Source: Candidatus Amarolinea dominans (lineage in GTDB: Bacteria; Chloroflexota; Anaerolineae; SSC4; Amarolineaceae). Taken from it: 64,000 nt of DNA. A program made the position numbers and the translations under genes. The DNA lies in assembly GCA_016719785.1 (NCBI GenBank), contig JADJYJ010000006.1, positions 62,001 through 126,000 of the forward strand. The letters run 5' to 3'. The notes under the pieces were generated by a model that saw only the letters and a program-made list of their open reading frames with translations, was not told where the DNA came from and searched no databases. The number at the start of each line of letters is the position of its first letter. Position 1 is the first letter of the stretch. Positions 35,810 to 45,298 of this stretch are shown piece by piece.

Positions 35810-38050
35810 TTACATCACTCTCTCGATCACAAAATTCAGCAGGTTGCCATAGGCGCGCTGCAAAAAGCCCGGCCAGCCTTGACTCGGCAGCAGGGGCGGG
35901 AAGGCCGATGCGCCGGGCTGATCGAACGTGTTGCCGGCGCCCGAACCGTCCCAGATCAGGTCCGAACCGGGAACGCCGAGCTTGGTCAGGAATTCGTCCG
36001 GGGCGAAGCCATTGTGCGCCAGGGTGTTGCCGTGGATGCGGTTGCCCTCCGGCAGCGGGCCAATGTCCAGCTCGTTTGGCTCGAACAGGCCGGTGCGCGT
36101 CAGGCTGTAGATGCCGATGCCGCCGGTTTTGTTGTCCTTGATCTCGTTGCCATAGATCTCAGCCCGGTCGGCGCCCATCAGCAGCACGCCGATGCCGGAC
36201 GGGACGAAGCGCACGACGCCGCCGCGCGCAAAATTGACTCGATTGTTGTTTTCGATGATGTTATCGTGAACGCGTGTGTTGGCCGAGATCTTGGAAGTCA
36301 ACTGTGGCAGTACGAAGACCAGCAGCCCCGCTGTGTTATCGTAGGCGTGACAGTTCGTTACTTCACCGTTGAGGGTATTTTCCAACTCGATCCCCGCAAC
36401 GTTGGCGTAGGCGACGCAATCGCGCACGACAGCGTTTTCCGACTGACCAACGTAGATGCCGGCGTCCTCCACCCCCGTCACCGTCACTCGTTCGATCAGA
36501 ATGTTGGTGCTGCGCACCGGATAGACCCCGTAGGTGCCCGTTTTTTCGGCATAGATGTCGTACAGATGCACACCGGTCGCGCCCTCGACCAGCACGCCGT
36601 TGTCGTTGTAGTTCTTGAACGCCAGCTTGCCTAGCTTGAAGTTGTTGCCTGAAGCGACGATCCCGTCGGCCAGCTTGAACTCGCCGTCCAACGTGGGGAA
36701 GTCGCCTTGCCCATCGGGAATTCCCTCGATGGTCAGATCGCTGATGTCAACGGCTACGGTTTCGTGATAGACGCCCATTGGAATCAACACTGTGTCGCCT
36801 GGGCGCGCCCGATCTACCACCGCCTGGATGGTCTGGCCCGGTTGCACAGTCAGGGTGACGGCGGCGCGCGGAGGAACCACCTGCCCGTCTCCGCCGCGGT
36901 TGTGATCTGCAACCCGTTGGTGTGCCGGGTTGTCAATCGGCTGGACGACGGGCAGGCCAGAGGGGACCGCCGCCGGAATCTCTGGCTGTTGCGATTCGTC
37001 GGTCAAGGCATAGAGGAAGGCGACCAGGTCAGCCCGCTCTTGCTGGCTCAGATCGAAGCCGTTGACGAACACGTCCACGTTGGCGATGTCGAAGGCGTGA
37101 CCGCCGCCGTTGGCATAGAAATCCACCACATCTTCCAGCGTGGCCAGGGCGCCGTTGTGCATGTAGGGGGCCGACAGGGCGATGTTGCGCAGGGTTGGTG
37201 TTTTGAACGCGCCTTTTTGTCCATCGGCGACGATGCCAGCGCGGCCCGGGTCGTCGTCGGGCACGCCAACGACGCGAAAGGTGTCGCTGGCGAAGGTGGG
37301 GGCGGTGTGGCATTCGAAACAGCGTGTGGCGCCGGAACGGAAGAGGGCCAGGCCACGCCGCTGCTGCGGCGTCAGGGCGTCGAAATCCCCGACGGCGTAG
37401 CGATCGAAGGGGCTGTTCTGACTCAAGAGGCTGCGTTGGAAGGCGGCCAGGGCCTGCATCAGGTGCTGCACGGCGACGGCTTGGGCGCCGCCGCCAAAGG
37501 CGACATCGAATAGCTCGACATAAGCAGGGATGGCGCGTAGTTCTGCTTCCAGCGCCGAGGTGTCGGTGACGCTCATTTCGTTGGGGTGGGTGAGCGGAAA
37601 GATCGCCTGGGCTTCCAGTGAGTCGCTGCGACCGTCCCAAAAGAGCTTCTGCGTAAAAGCAGCGTTCCAGAGCGTCGGCGCATTGCGCGCCAGCGGGCCG
37701 GACGGCCCTTTGGGCGTCGGCTGACCGTCGCCAAAGCCCAGGTCGGGATGATGGCAGGTTGCGCAGGATGTGTCGTTGGCCTGCGAAAGGACGGAATCGA
37801 AGAAGAGCAGACGGCCCAACTCGATTTTTTCTGGCGTGGAGGGGTTGTCGGCCGGTTCGTTGCTGGCAGGCCATTGGCGCTGCAAACCGGAGTAGGACGG
37901 CTCGACGCTGCTGGCGCCGGCCCCGTGACGGGTCATGTCAATGGCTGGATCGGCCACCTCGGGCGCAATGGCCGCCACGATCACGACAAGAACGAACGCC
38001 GCCAGAATGGCGCCAACGATGATGGCCAGGGTCCTGAGCACGGTCTTCAT
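35810..38050 (-). CDS. Di-haem cytochrome c peroxidase fused to a parallel beta-helix
   Basis: A 746-residue exported protein. Residues about 6-28 are a signal or membrane anchor. The MauG/CcpA-type part (about 75-352) has haem sites CATCH (96-100) and CFECH (244-248), the signature FWDGRSDSLEAQAIFPLTHPNEM, and the possible axial Met297 in PYMHNGAL. A linker (about 355-398) leads to a right-handed beta-helix of the NosD/pectate-lyase type (about 400-700: TIQAVVDRARPGDTVLIPMGVYHE, GIYVGQSENAVVRDCVAYANVAGIELENT). The start at 38050 follows AAGGA. Peroxidase and beta-helix proteins are normally separate. It probably forms one unit with the cytochrome gene upstream. Confidence 0.9.
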   Translation of the reverse strand: MKTVLRTLAIIVGAILAAFVLVVIVAAIAPEVADPAIDMTRHGAGASSVEPSYSGLQRQWPASNEPADNPSTPEKIELGRLLFFDSVLSQANDTSCATCHHPDLGFGDGQPTPKGPSGPLARNAPTLWNAAFTQKLFWDGRSDSLEAQAIFPLTHPNEMSVTDTSALEAELRAIPAYVELFDVAFGGGAQAVAVQHLMQALAAFQRSLLSQNSPFDRYAVGDFDALTPQQRRGLALFRSGATRCFECHTAPTFASDTFRVVGVPDDDPGRAGIVADGQKGAFKTPTLRNIALSAPYMHNGALATLEDVVDFYANGGGHAFDIANVDVFVNGFDLSQQERADLVAFLYALTDESQQPEIPAAVPSGLPVVQPIDNPAHQRVADHNRGGDGQVVPPRAAVTLTVQPGQTIQAVVDRARPGDTVLIPMGVYHETVAVDISDLTIEGIPDGQGDFPTLDGEFKLADGIVASGNNFKLGKLAFKNYNDNGVLVEGATGVHLYDIYAEKTGTYGVYPVRSTNILIERVTVTGVEDAGIYVGQSENAVVRDCVAYANVAGIELENTLNGEVTNCHAYDNTAGLLVFVLPQLTSKISANTRVHDNIIENNNRVNFARGGVVRFVPSGIGVLLMGADRAEIYGNEIKDNKTGGIGIYSLTRTGLFEPNELDIGPLPEGNRIHGNTLAHNGFAPDEFLTKLGVPGSDLIWDGSGAGNTFDQPGASAFPPLLPSQGWPGFLQRAYGNLLNFVIERVM

Positions 38051-38264
38051 GGGTGTCCTTCTTTCAGATAGCATCGAGATAGCAGCGTTGCCCATGCGCC
38101 ATTTTTACCAGCAGCGGTGAGCCGCGGCTCCCGGGTCGCTCCTTCGTTTGTCTGCAATGCATCGTCCGTGACGATCATCGCTGCTCGGCCTGGGGGAAAG
38201 AAGGCCTGTCTGTACGGGCTGCGACCCGGTCAGAGCAGGCAGGGGGTGCAACGTGGGGGTTCGA

Positions 38265-38648
38265 TCACTCTTGCGCCAGGAGGTAGGCGACGACGGCGTC
38301 AATTTCTTCGCCGCTGAGGGTTTTGGCCAGGGTCGAGGGCATCAGGTTGTCGAAGCCTGCGACCAGGAAATTGCTGGGTCGCATGATCGAGGTGTAGAGA
38401 TAGGCGCGGGCATCCAGCCCATCAATGCGCGTCGCGCCCCGTTGAGCGATTCCAGCCAGCGAGGGGCCAACCAGGGTTGTATCTGGCGACAGGCTGTGAC
38501 ACGCGCCGCAGTGCTGCTCGAACACACGCTGGCCGCGCGCCAGCGCAGACGAGACTATCGGCATGCGAACGGGCGTCGGTGGGCTGCCGCAGGCGGTCAG
38601 CAGCGCGGCGAGAAGGAGAATCAACGGAACGAGAACGGATTTGCACAT
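38265..38648 (-). CDS. Lipoprotein class I cytochrome c
   Basis: A 127-residue protein. The lipobox is LLTAC (Cys20), the haem-binding motif CGACH is at 47-51, and a Met in DNLMPSTL near residue 101 is the likely sixth ligand. The overall layout (RGQRVFEQHCGACHSLSP...SLAGIAQRGATRIDGLDARAYLYTSIMRPSNFLVAGFDNLMP) is that of a small mono-haem electron carrier. It lies just upstream of the di-haem peroxidase on the same strand and could be its electron donor. Confidence 0.92.
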   Translation of the reverse strand: MCKSVLVPLILLLAALLTACGSPPTPVRMPIVSSALARGQRVFEQHCGACHSLSPDTTLVGPSLAGIAQRGATRIDGLDARAYLYTSIMRPSNFLVAGFDNLMPSTLAKTLSGEEIDAVVAYLLAQE

Positions 38649-38725
38649 CGGAGTGGCCTTCGTATCATTGGTCTGGGAATGAAGCTATTGTACCGCAACC
38701 CATGACGAATTGCGAATTGTTCCCC

Positions 38726-38754
38726 TTGACTTTTCCCCCCACACCCATTATAGT
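38726..38754 (+). promoter_or_regulatory. Consensus promoter placing transcription start at the ATG
   Basis: TTGACT, a 17-base spacer and TATAGT. The -10 box ends seven bases before ATG 38761, and no ribosome binding site is present, so the transcript is probably leaderless. Confidence 0.75.
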
Positions 38755-38760
38755 TTTGTT

Positions 38761-40674
38761 ATGACCATCTCTTCACGCATTCGTCGTCTCATGATTTTCT
38801 CCATTGTTCTCCTCATATTTCTCAGTCTACTGGGCCTGACCGGAATGGCGTTGGGAGTGCCGGGAGCGGGAGCGCCGGGATCGGCGACGCTCGCGGCGCC
38901 CGATTACGCGCTGGCGCCTGGCGGGGCCATGCTGGTGGATCGCGACAACTTCAACGGCGCCGCGCGCGCCATCCCTGGCATCGAGTTGGGCAGCCATCTC
39001 GATGTGCTGTGGGCTGAGATCAACCCGGCCAACTGCGCCACCAACCCCACCGGCTGCACCGACTTCAGCGTCATCGAAGATCGCCTGCGGCAAATGGGGC
39101 AACAGCAGGTCACCACGGTGGACGGGCAGGTGCTCTCCCCACGCCCCTTGTGGCTCAGCCTGCCGCGCTTCTGGTCACAGGGCAACGAAATGGACGGCAT
39201 CCGCTATTGTAACAACAACGTCCCATCCTGGCTAGGCAGCAGCAACGGCGTGGCGCCCAACTACGCCATCAGCGTCACGCGCACAGTCGGCGGCCAGGCG
39301 CTCACCCACACCGAATACGTGCCGCGGCTTGACAGCGCGGCGCTGCAGGCCGCGTACAGCACCCTCATTCAACGCCTGGGCGCGGCGTTTGGCAACGATC
39401 CGCGCATCGCCGGGCTGTTCATCGCCGGCGGCTATGACAACGAGACCAACCTGGCCGCGCCCTGGTGCGGCATTACCCTGGAGTTGATCGCCAACTGCGC
39501 CAACCCCGCGTCGCCGCAATGCCTGATCTCAGCCTACGCCGACGGCGAGTACGACCAGTTCGTGCGCAACGCCCTCGATGCCTTTCACCAGGCCTTCCCA
39601 CGCAAACCGGTCTACCTCCTCTTTGCGCCCGCGCCCGATGATTATCTGCGCTGCAACTGGGTGTACGGGGTACCCGGCCAGTTCACCGGCATCGCCCAAT
39701 ACAGCAATCGCCACATCGGCCTGGGCTTCAACGGCATGCGCTATGATGTCCCCGGCTTCATCCGCCGGCCCCCGCCCGCGCCCCCGCCCGCCTCAGCCCG
39801 CTGCTCCGTCTTCCAACTGCTGCTCGACAACCGTGGCCTGTTGCCCATCAAGCTGGAGCCGTCGCAGAGCTGGTCAGGCGTGGCGCGGCGCCAGATCGAA
39901 TACTGGAGCTGGCTCTTCGGCCTGGGGCCGTTCTGGCCCGATTTCATAGACACACAGCCGGAATGGTTCTGCGCCAACACCGACGGCGATGGCAATTGCG
40001 GCACACCGGCGGCCAGCGAACTGCGCGCCTTCAACACGCAGTACGGCTTTCCTGCCATCACGACCCCGCGCAACGGCAACCAGGGCGATTTTGGCGACTG
40101 GTTGGAGCGTCAGTTTGGCGACAGCCCCACCAGCGCCCGCGATCTGTGGACCGCGTTCCACCGCACCGAATTTCCGCACACCGGCAGCTATTGTCAGGGC
40201 TACTGCGAAGGCTTCGACGACAACTTCAACCACTTCCTGGCCGTGGCCTACGGTCCGTACAGCGTGCGCTGCGGCGATAGCAGCCTGCCCTGCTATGACC
40301 CCGTGCCGCTGCCGCAGGCCGCCACGAACATCTACTCGCGCTTTGCCGGCCGCATGGATGGCGCCGCGCTCGCCTTTGCCATCAGCAACACCCTCAGCTA
40401 TTACGGGCAAACGTTGGACAATGTACACATCCGCCTGGCCTACGTCAACGATAGCGACGCCGATTTCAGCGTGACCCTGCCCACCGAGTTCAGCAGCATC
40501 ACCCTGCCGGTGGATCGCACCGCGGCCGGCAACTGGGCCTGGTTCGAGACCACGCAGCGCATCAAGCTGGCGAATGATCTCAATGGCGCTATCCTGCGCA
40601 TTGACTACAACGGTCCCGACCCCCGCCCCACCCTGCACATGGTTTGGATTGATGTCAACGATGCGGCGCCCTGA
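38761..40674 (+). CDS. Secreted protein of unknown function, TIM-barrel-like
   Basis: A 637-residue protein. ATG 38761 begins a signal peptide or anchor (about 9-32, LMIFSIVLLIFLSLLGLTGMALG). The start is set by the promoter. The mature part has the look of a glycosidase-like barrel: HLDVLWAEINPANC, then RPLWLSLPRFWSQGNEMDG, DPRIAGLFIAGGYDNETN, AFPRKPVYLLFAPAPDD, and a C-terminal beta domain (about 530-637, FAGRMDGAALAFAISNTLSYYGQTLDNVHIRLAYVND). Many Cys residues suggest disulfides outside the cell. I cannot assign a GH family, and catalytic Glu residues are not secure. Confidence 0.75.
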   Translation: MTISSRIRRLMIFSIVLLIFLSLLGLTGMALGVPGAGAPGSATLAAPDYALAPGGAMLVDRDNFNGAARAIPGIELGSHLDVLWAEINPANCATNPTGCTDFSVIEDRLRQMGQQQVTTVDGQVLSPRPLWLSLPRFWSQGNEMDGIRYCNNNVPSWLGSSNGVAPNYAISVTRTVGGQALTHTEYVPRLDSAALQAAYSTLIQRLGAAFGNDPRIAGLFIAGGYDNETNLAAPWCGITLELIANCANPASPQCLISAYADGEYDQFVRNALDAFHQAFPRKPVYLLFAPAPDDYLRCNWVYGVPGQFTGIAQYSNRHIGLGFNGMRYDVPGFIRRPPPAPPPASARCSVFQLLLDNRGLLPIKLEPSQSWSGVARRQIEYWSWLFGLGPFWPDFIDTQPEWFCANTDGDGNCGTPAASELRAFNTQYGFPAITTPRNGNQGDFGDWLERQFGDSPTSARDLWTAFHRTEFPHTGSYCQGYCEGFDDNFNHFLAVAYGPYSVRCGDSSLPCYDPVPLPQAATNIYSRFAGRMDGAALAFAISNTLSYYGQTLDNVHIRLAYVNDSDADFSVTLPTEFSSITLPVDRTAAGNWAWFETTQRIKLANDLNGAILRIDYNGPDPRPTLHMVWIDVNDAAP

Positions 40675-40851
40675 CCTGGTCGTTCGGTCTCTTATTGTGG
40701 TAAAAGTGTGGTAAAATAGAAGTAACACTGCCAGGGGTGGCGGAGCCTGTAACTTCGTCCTTCCTGGTGCGTTGTGTTTGGCAGTAGGATTCGTTTCTGC
40801 GCCGGCGGCATCCACCCTGCGCCGCCCATTCGACTCGAAGACGAGGAATCC

Positions 40852-41634
40852 GTGCCCATCATCACGCTGCTGACCGATTTTGGCAACCAGGATGGCTATG
40901 TGGCCGCCATGAAAGGCGTCATCCTCAGCCGTGCGCCGGACGTGACCCTGGTTGACATCACCCACGCCATTGCCCCACAGGCCGTGCTGCAAGCGGCCTA
41001 TGTCCTGGCGCAGGCCGCGCCCTTTTTCCCCACAGGCGCCATTCATGTTGCCGTAGTTGACCCTGGCGTCGGCAGCGCCCGGCGTCCGCTCGCCATCCAG
41101 ACCTCCACCGCCATCTTTGTGGGACCTGACAACGGCCTGTTTACCGATGTGCTCGACAGCGGCGCCGTCACGGCCTGCGTTCACCTCGATCGGCCTCGTT
41201 TCTGGCGCGACAATCCCAGCAGCACCTTCCACGGCCGCGACATTTTCGCGCCGGTCGCTGCACACCTGGCGCAACAAGTGTCCCTCAACATCCTGGGCAC
41301 GCCGATCAACGACCCTGTGCGCCTGCTGCTGCCCAAGCCCCAGCGGCAGCCCGACGGAACCCTGACCGGCGCCATCATTCATGTGGATCATTTTGGCAAC
41401 CTGATCAGCAACATCCCCGCGGCCTGGCTGAGCGTGGCGCGCTGGCAAGTCCACATCGGGCCAGCCACGATTGACGGCATCCAGCCCAGTTTTGCCGCGG
41501 CGCCGGTTGGCGCCCTCCTGGCCTACCGCGGCAGCGCCGGCACGCTGGAGATCGCTGTGCGCAACGGCAGCGCGGCGCAGGCGCTGGGCGCTAAGGTGGG
41601 GCAAACCCTGGCTGCGGAACCGCACAGCCACTGA
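40852..41634 (+). CDS. SAM hydroxide adenosyltransferase (DUF62)
   Basis: A 260-residue enzyme of the fluorinase/chlorinase superfamily. I choose GTG 40852, preceded by GAGG, because the family starts with the PIITLLTDFG strand. Upstream residues have no counterpart. Motifs: DFGNQDGYVAAMKGVI, VDITHAIAP, VVDPGVGSARRPLA, FVGPDNGLFTDVL, STFHGRDIFAPVAAHLA and VDHFGNLISNI. The typical bacterial members hydrolyse S-adenosylmethionine to adenosine and methionine. The halogenase-specific insertion is not seen. murA follows after 16 bases. Confidence 0.9.
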   Translation: MPIITLLTDFGNQDGYVAAMKGVILSRAPDVTLVDITHAIAPQAVLQAAYVLAQAAPFFPTGAIHVAVVDPGVGSARRPLAIQTSTAIFVGPDNGLFTDVLDSGAVTACVHLDRPRFWRDNPSSTFHGRDIFAPVAAHLAQQVSLNILGTPINDPVRLLLPKPQRQPDGTLTGAIIHVDHFGNLISNIPAAWLSVARWQVHIGPATIDGIQPSFAAAPVGALLAYRGSAGTLEIAVRNGSAAQALGAKVGQTLAAEPHSH

Positions 41635-41650
41635 ATAAAGGAAGAAAACC

Positions 41651-42946
41651 ATGTCTTGCTTCAAGATCGTCGGCAAACAACCGCTGCATGGCGAGGTGAC
41701 GCCATCCGGCAACAAGAATGCGGCGCTGCCCCTGTTGGCCGCATCGCTCCTCACCGATCAACCCCTGACGTTGCGCAATGTGCCCGCCATCGGCGACGTC
41801 AAAACCATGGTGCAACTGCTGCGTGGCCTGGGCGTCGAGGCAACCTGGCCCGACGAGCATACCGTGACCCTGCACGCGTTCGACCTGAATCGGGGCAAGT
41901 TGGACAGCGAGCTGTTTCGCGTCATCCGCGGCTCGGTCATGCTGGCGGGATCGCTCCTGGCGCGCACCGGTCGCGCTGAACTGCCCATGCCGGGCGGCGA
42001 CAAAATTGGCCGCCGGCGCATTGACACCCATCTGCTGGCCCTGTCCGCGCTGGGCGCGGAGGTTGAGCACGGCCAAAACTTCACCCTGTCCGCGCCCTAT
42101 CTGACCGGCGCCGACATCCTGCTGGACGAAGCCAGCGTCACCGGCACCGAAAACGCGGTGATGGCGGCCGTGCTGGCGCGCGGCGCCACTATCATTCGCA
42201 ACGCCGCATCGGAGCCGCACGTGCAGGACCTGTGCAACTGCCTGATGCAGATGGGCGCGCAGATTCAGGGCATCGGCAGCAACACGCTGGTCATCGAAGG
42301 GGCGCGCCGTTTGCATGGCGCGGAGTTCAGAGTCTCGCCGGACACGACCGAAATCGGCTCCTACATCGGCCTGGGCGCGGTGACCAGCGGCGAAATTCGC
42401 ATCCGCGACATTCCGGCTGAGCAACTGCGCATGATTCGTCTGATTTTCGGCGACCGCCTGGGGGTGCGCATGCGCCAGGAAACGACGGCCGGCGGTTTCG
42501 ATCTCATCGTGGAAGATCAGCAGGACTTAGCGGTGCGCATGGATGTGGGCGGCGCGGTGCCCAAGATTGACGACGCGCCCTGGCCCGCCTTCCCGGCCGA
42601 CCTGATGAGCATTGCCATCGTAGTGGCGACGCAGGCGCGGGGCACGGTGTTGATTCACGAGAAGATGTTCGAGAGCCGGCTCTATTTCGTGGACAAGCTG
42701 ATCAGCATGGGTGCGCAGATCATCCTGTGCGATCCGCATCGCTGCGTGGTCGTGGGGCCATCCACCCTGCACGGACAGGAGCTTAGCTCGCCGGACATTC
42801 GCGCCGGCATGGCGCTGCTGATTGCCGCCCTGGCCGCGGATGGCGAGAGCACCATTGCCAACATCGGTCAGATTGATCGCGGCTACGAACGCGTGGAAGA
42901 AAAACTGCGCAGCCTGGGCGCGCAGATTACGCGCCTGGAAGATTGA
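41651..42946 (+). CDS. murA: UDP-GlcNAc 1-carboxyvinyltransferase with Asp at the Cys115 position
   Basis: A 431-residue enzyme for the first step of peptidoglycan precursor synthesis. SGNKNAALPLLAA with Lys22/Asn23 binds substrates. Where E. coli has Cys115 in PGGCAIG, this protein has Asp117 in PGGDKIG. Other motifs: SVTGTENAVMAAVLARG, DTTEIGSYIGLGAVTSG, KMFESRLYFVDKLISMGA and DIRAGMALLIAALAADG. Asp at this site is known in mycobacterial and chlamydial MurA and makes the enzyme insensitive to fosfomycin. The ribosome binding site is AAAGGAAG. A MurA-like paralogue with another role is possible, but full motif conservation argues for MurA. Confidence 0.92.
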   Translation: MSCFKIVGKQPLHGEVTPSGNKNAALPLLAASLLTDQPLTLRNVPAIGDVKTMVQLLRGLGVEATWPDEHTVTLHAFDLNRGKLDSELFRVIRGSVMLAGSLLARTGRAELPMPGGDKIGRRRIDTHLLALSALGAEVEHGQNFTLSAPYLTGADILLDEASVTGTENAVMAAVLARGATIIRNAASEPHVQDLCNCLMQMGAQIQGIGSNTLVIEGARRLHGAEFRVSPDTTEIGSYIGLGAVTSGEIRIRDIPAEQLRMIRLIFGDRLGVRMRQETTAGGFDLIVEDQQDLAVRMDVGGAVPKIDDAPWPAFPADLMSIAIVVATQARGTVLIHEKMFESRLYFVDKLISMGAQIILCDPHRCVVVGPSTLHGQELSSPDIRAGMALLIAALAADGESTIANIGQIDRGYERVEEKLRSLGAQITRLED

Positions 42947-43020
42947 CAAAAAGGAAACGCCGCAGCCCTTGCGCAGGCTGGCTCCACCACACATCGCCGG
43001 GCAAGTCGCAATCGCCCGAC

Positions 43021-43232
43021 CCGTGAATGAATTCACGGTCTGATACACCGAAACCTGCTGAAGCAGGTTGGTGTTGGGTGTGTCAGCTCGAGGCGTAAAA
43101 TTCATGGCAGAACGAATTCACGGGCTGAACCACCCGTGAATGAGCAGGCCCGCTGCGCTGTGGCGTGAATGAGGGGGTGGTTGGTGTGTGTGGCGTGAAT
43201 CGTGGCGCGAATCAGCTGAATCACCCGTGAAT
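43021..43232. repeat. Cluster of CGTGAAT direct and inverted repeats
   Basis: CGTGAAT occurs five times on the plus strand (43022, 43135, 43164, 43194, 43226) and twice inverted (43031, 43116). CCGTGAATGAATTCACGG at 43021-43038 and ATTCACGGG / CCCGTGAAT at 43116-43141 are palindromes. No coding frame of note lies in 42947-43450. Confidence 0.8.
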
Positions 43233-43450
43233 GAGCAGCGCTCTCCCGAATATCCTTTGCGTCTTTGCGCCCTGGCGTCTTGGCGTTATGGTTACAAACG
43301 ACAAGAAGGTGGTGAAGAGAAGGGACTTGCACTTTGACAATCGAATAGAACTTCCTATCTGTTTCGGGCGCAAGCGAGAACGCTGAAGTTACGGTGGCTG
43401 AAATGTGCTATCCTGAATAAAGTCATGAGGCGAAATTCAGGAGGCAGCCA

Positions 43451-43660
43451 ATGAAAGCAAAAACAGAATGGCGAGTACGGATGGAACGCCAAGCCCATCG
43501 AGATGCCATGCACAGACTGAAAGCCGCTTATCAGAAATTGAGTCAAGAAACAGAGCCGAAGGAGGTTCGTAATGAAACAGACAGCTGCGTTGTATGCCCG
43601 TGTTTCGACGCAACGCCAGGAAGAGGAGGCCACGATAGCCAGCCAGGTGGCGGCGATTGA
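43451..43660 (+). CDS. Short basic ORF preceding the recombinase
   Basis: A 69-codon frame with a strong ribosome binding site (CAGGAGG, eight bases before the ATG). The first 40 residues (MKAKTEWRVRMERQAHRDAM, then HRLKAAYQKLSQETEPKE) form a basic amphipathic helix. After that the frame only overlaps the recombinase coding sequence and looks random, so a lost frame or stop near 43570 is possible. It may serve to couple translation of the recombinase. Confidence 0.45.
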   Translation: MKAKTEWRVRMERQAHRDAMHRLKAAYQKLSQETEPKEVRNETDSCVVCPCFDATPGRGGHDSQPGGGD

Positions 43661-45155
43661 AGAATATGCCACCCACGAGGGGTACGCCTTGCGAAAGGAC
43701 TTGTATTTTCTGGACGAGGCGGTGAGCGGGGCGAAATTGGATCGTCCGGCGCTGGATCGGTTACGAGACCGAGAAGGTGAAGGCTGTTACCAGGTGGTGA
43801 TCTGCCTGAGTCCAGATCGGTTGGCAAGGGTGTACATGTTGCAGGTGCTTCTGCTGGAAGAATTTCGGCAAGCCGGGATACAAATGTTGTTTGTGAACCA
43901 GCCTCCCGGTGAGTGATAGCCCGCAGAGCCAACTGTTGTTCGGCATTCAAGGGTTGTTTGCCGAGTATGAACGGGCTGTGATTGCCGAACGGATGCGGCG
44001 AGGGCGTCTGCATTGCGCACGTCAGGGAGCAATGGTCAACCCAAAGACCCCATATGGGTATGATTACGTGCCCAAAACAGGGAGGGAAGGCGGGCGTTGG
44101 GAAATCAATGCCGAAGAAGCCAGGGTCGTGCGTCAAATTTACGCCTGGTATACCCAATCCGAGCCGATGACTATTCAAGAAATCACAGATCGCTTGAATC
44201 GAGACGGCCTCCAACCGCGTCGCGGGAAGTGCTGGCGCAGTAGCCTGATTGGAAACATCCTGCGACAAACCCAATATACCGGATTGGCTTACTACAATCG
44301 CACCGAAAAGGTGTATCATGAGGTGGGGCGATTGCGTAAAATTGGGCATGGCAAGCGTCTTTGCCCGGTGAGTATGCTTCGCCCCACAGAAGAATGGATT
44401 GCCATTCCCGTCCCCAGCATTTTGGACAAGGATATCTGGCGCATGGCACAAGAACGACTGAAAACGAACCAGCGATTCTCAATGCGCAACAATCGCAACC
44501 ACCGCTATCTCCTGCGCGGCTTGTTGATTTGCGCCACTTGTGGCCATACACTCACCGCCCGCGCTGGGAATGGCTATTTTTCCTACAGTTGTGGCTATGG
44601 CGGTGTTCACCGTGCCCCGATACGCCTGAGCATACCTGCCGCATTGACGGCAACACCGTTGAAACCCTGGTTTGGAACGCAGTGGTGGAGCTTTTGAAAA
44701 ATCCCAAACTGATTTCCCAAGCGTGGGGCTGCGATGAAGCTGCCAACATCGAGCAAGGTGAGAAAGAGCGGTTGGAAAATCGCTTGCGATCGCTCGACCG
44801 TCAGCAAGAACGTCTGCTGGACTTGTACCAAGATGAGCAGATCGAAAAGCCATCCTACCTGGTGCGCAAACAACGTCTGGATGAGGAGCAAAAAAACATT
44901 CAAACGCGCCTTCTGCAAATCGAGCAAGAGGCCAAGTCCGAACAAATCAAGCAGGAATTGATCGAAGATTTCCAGCAATATTGCCAGCGTATCCAGGAAA
45001 ACCTTGCAAATCCCAGCCCGGATTTACAACAGGAAGTGATTCGGTTGTTAATTGATCACGTTGTTGTCGGAAAAAATGAAATCGTGATCAAGCACATCGT
45101 CCCGACCGATGATGATTGTCGTTTGAAACCACAACGTCTTGATGTGGAACCCTGA
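43572..45155 (+). pseudogene. Large serine recombinase broken by two frameshifts
   Basis: The gene is readable in three successive pieces. 43572-43916 gives the resolvase catalytic domain (AALYARVSTQRQEEEATIASQ with the nucleophile Ser, then CLSPDRLAR). 43909-44620 gives QLLFGIQGLFAEYERAVIAERMRRG, the recombinase domain (GYDYVP, EITDRLNRDGLQPRRGKCWRSSLIGNILRQTQYTG) and the zinc ribbon start CATCGHTLTA. About 44610-45155 gives CPDTPEHTCRIDGNTVE and a long coiled coil to the end. The reading frame moves by one near 43910 and back near 44610. Intact, it would be about 525 residues of the integrase type. Start 43572 has GGAGG. It is either a true pseudogene or carries sequencing errors. Confidence 0.88.
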
Positions 45156-45298
45156 ATCTGTGCAGGCAGAGCCGGATTCCCTGGGCGCCTGTGGTATACT
45201 TGATAGAGAAGAAGCCAAAGTAATGCCCATGGGCGCCCGCTGGCCCGCACAGGCAGCGCCCGAAGCCTGACGCCCCGGGATGAAGGAGAATTTGTCGT

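Noticed and set aside
39874..41754. 626-codon minus-strand frame
   Set aside because: It is antisense to the secreted protein, SAM hydroxide adenosyltransferase and murA genes. It is a shadow.
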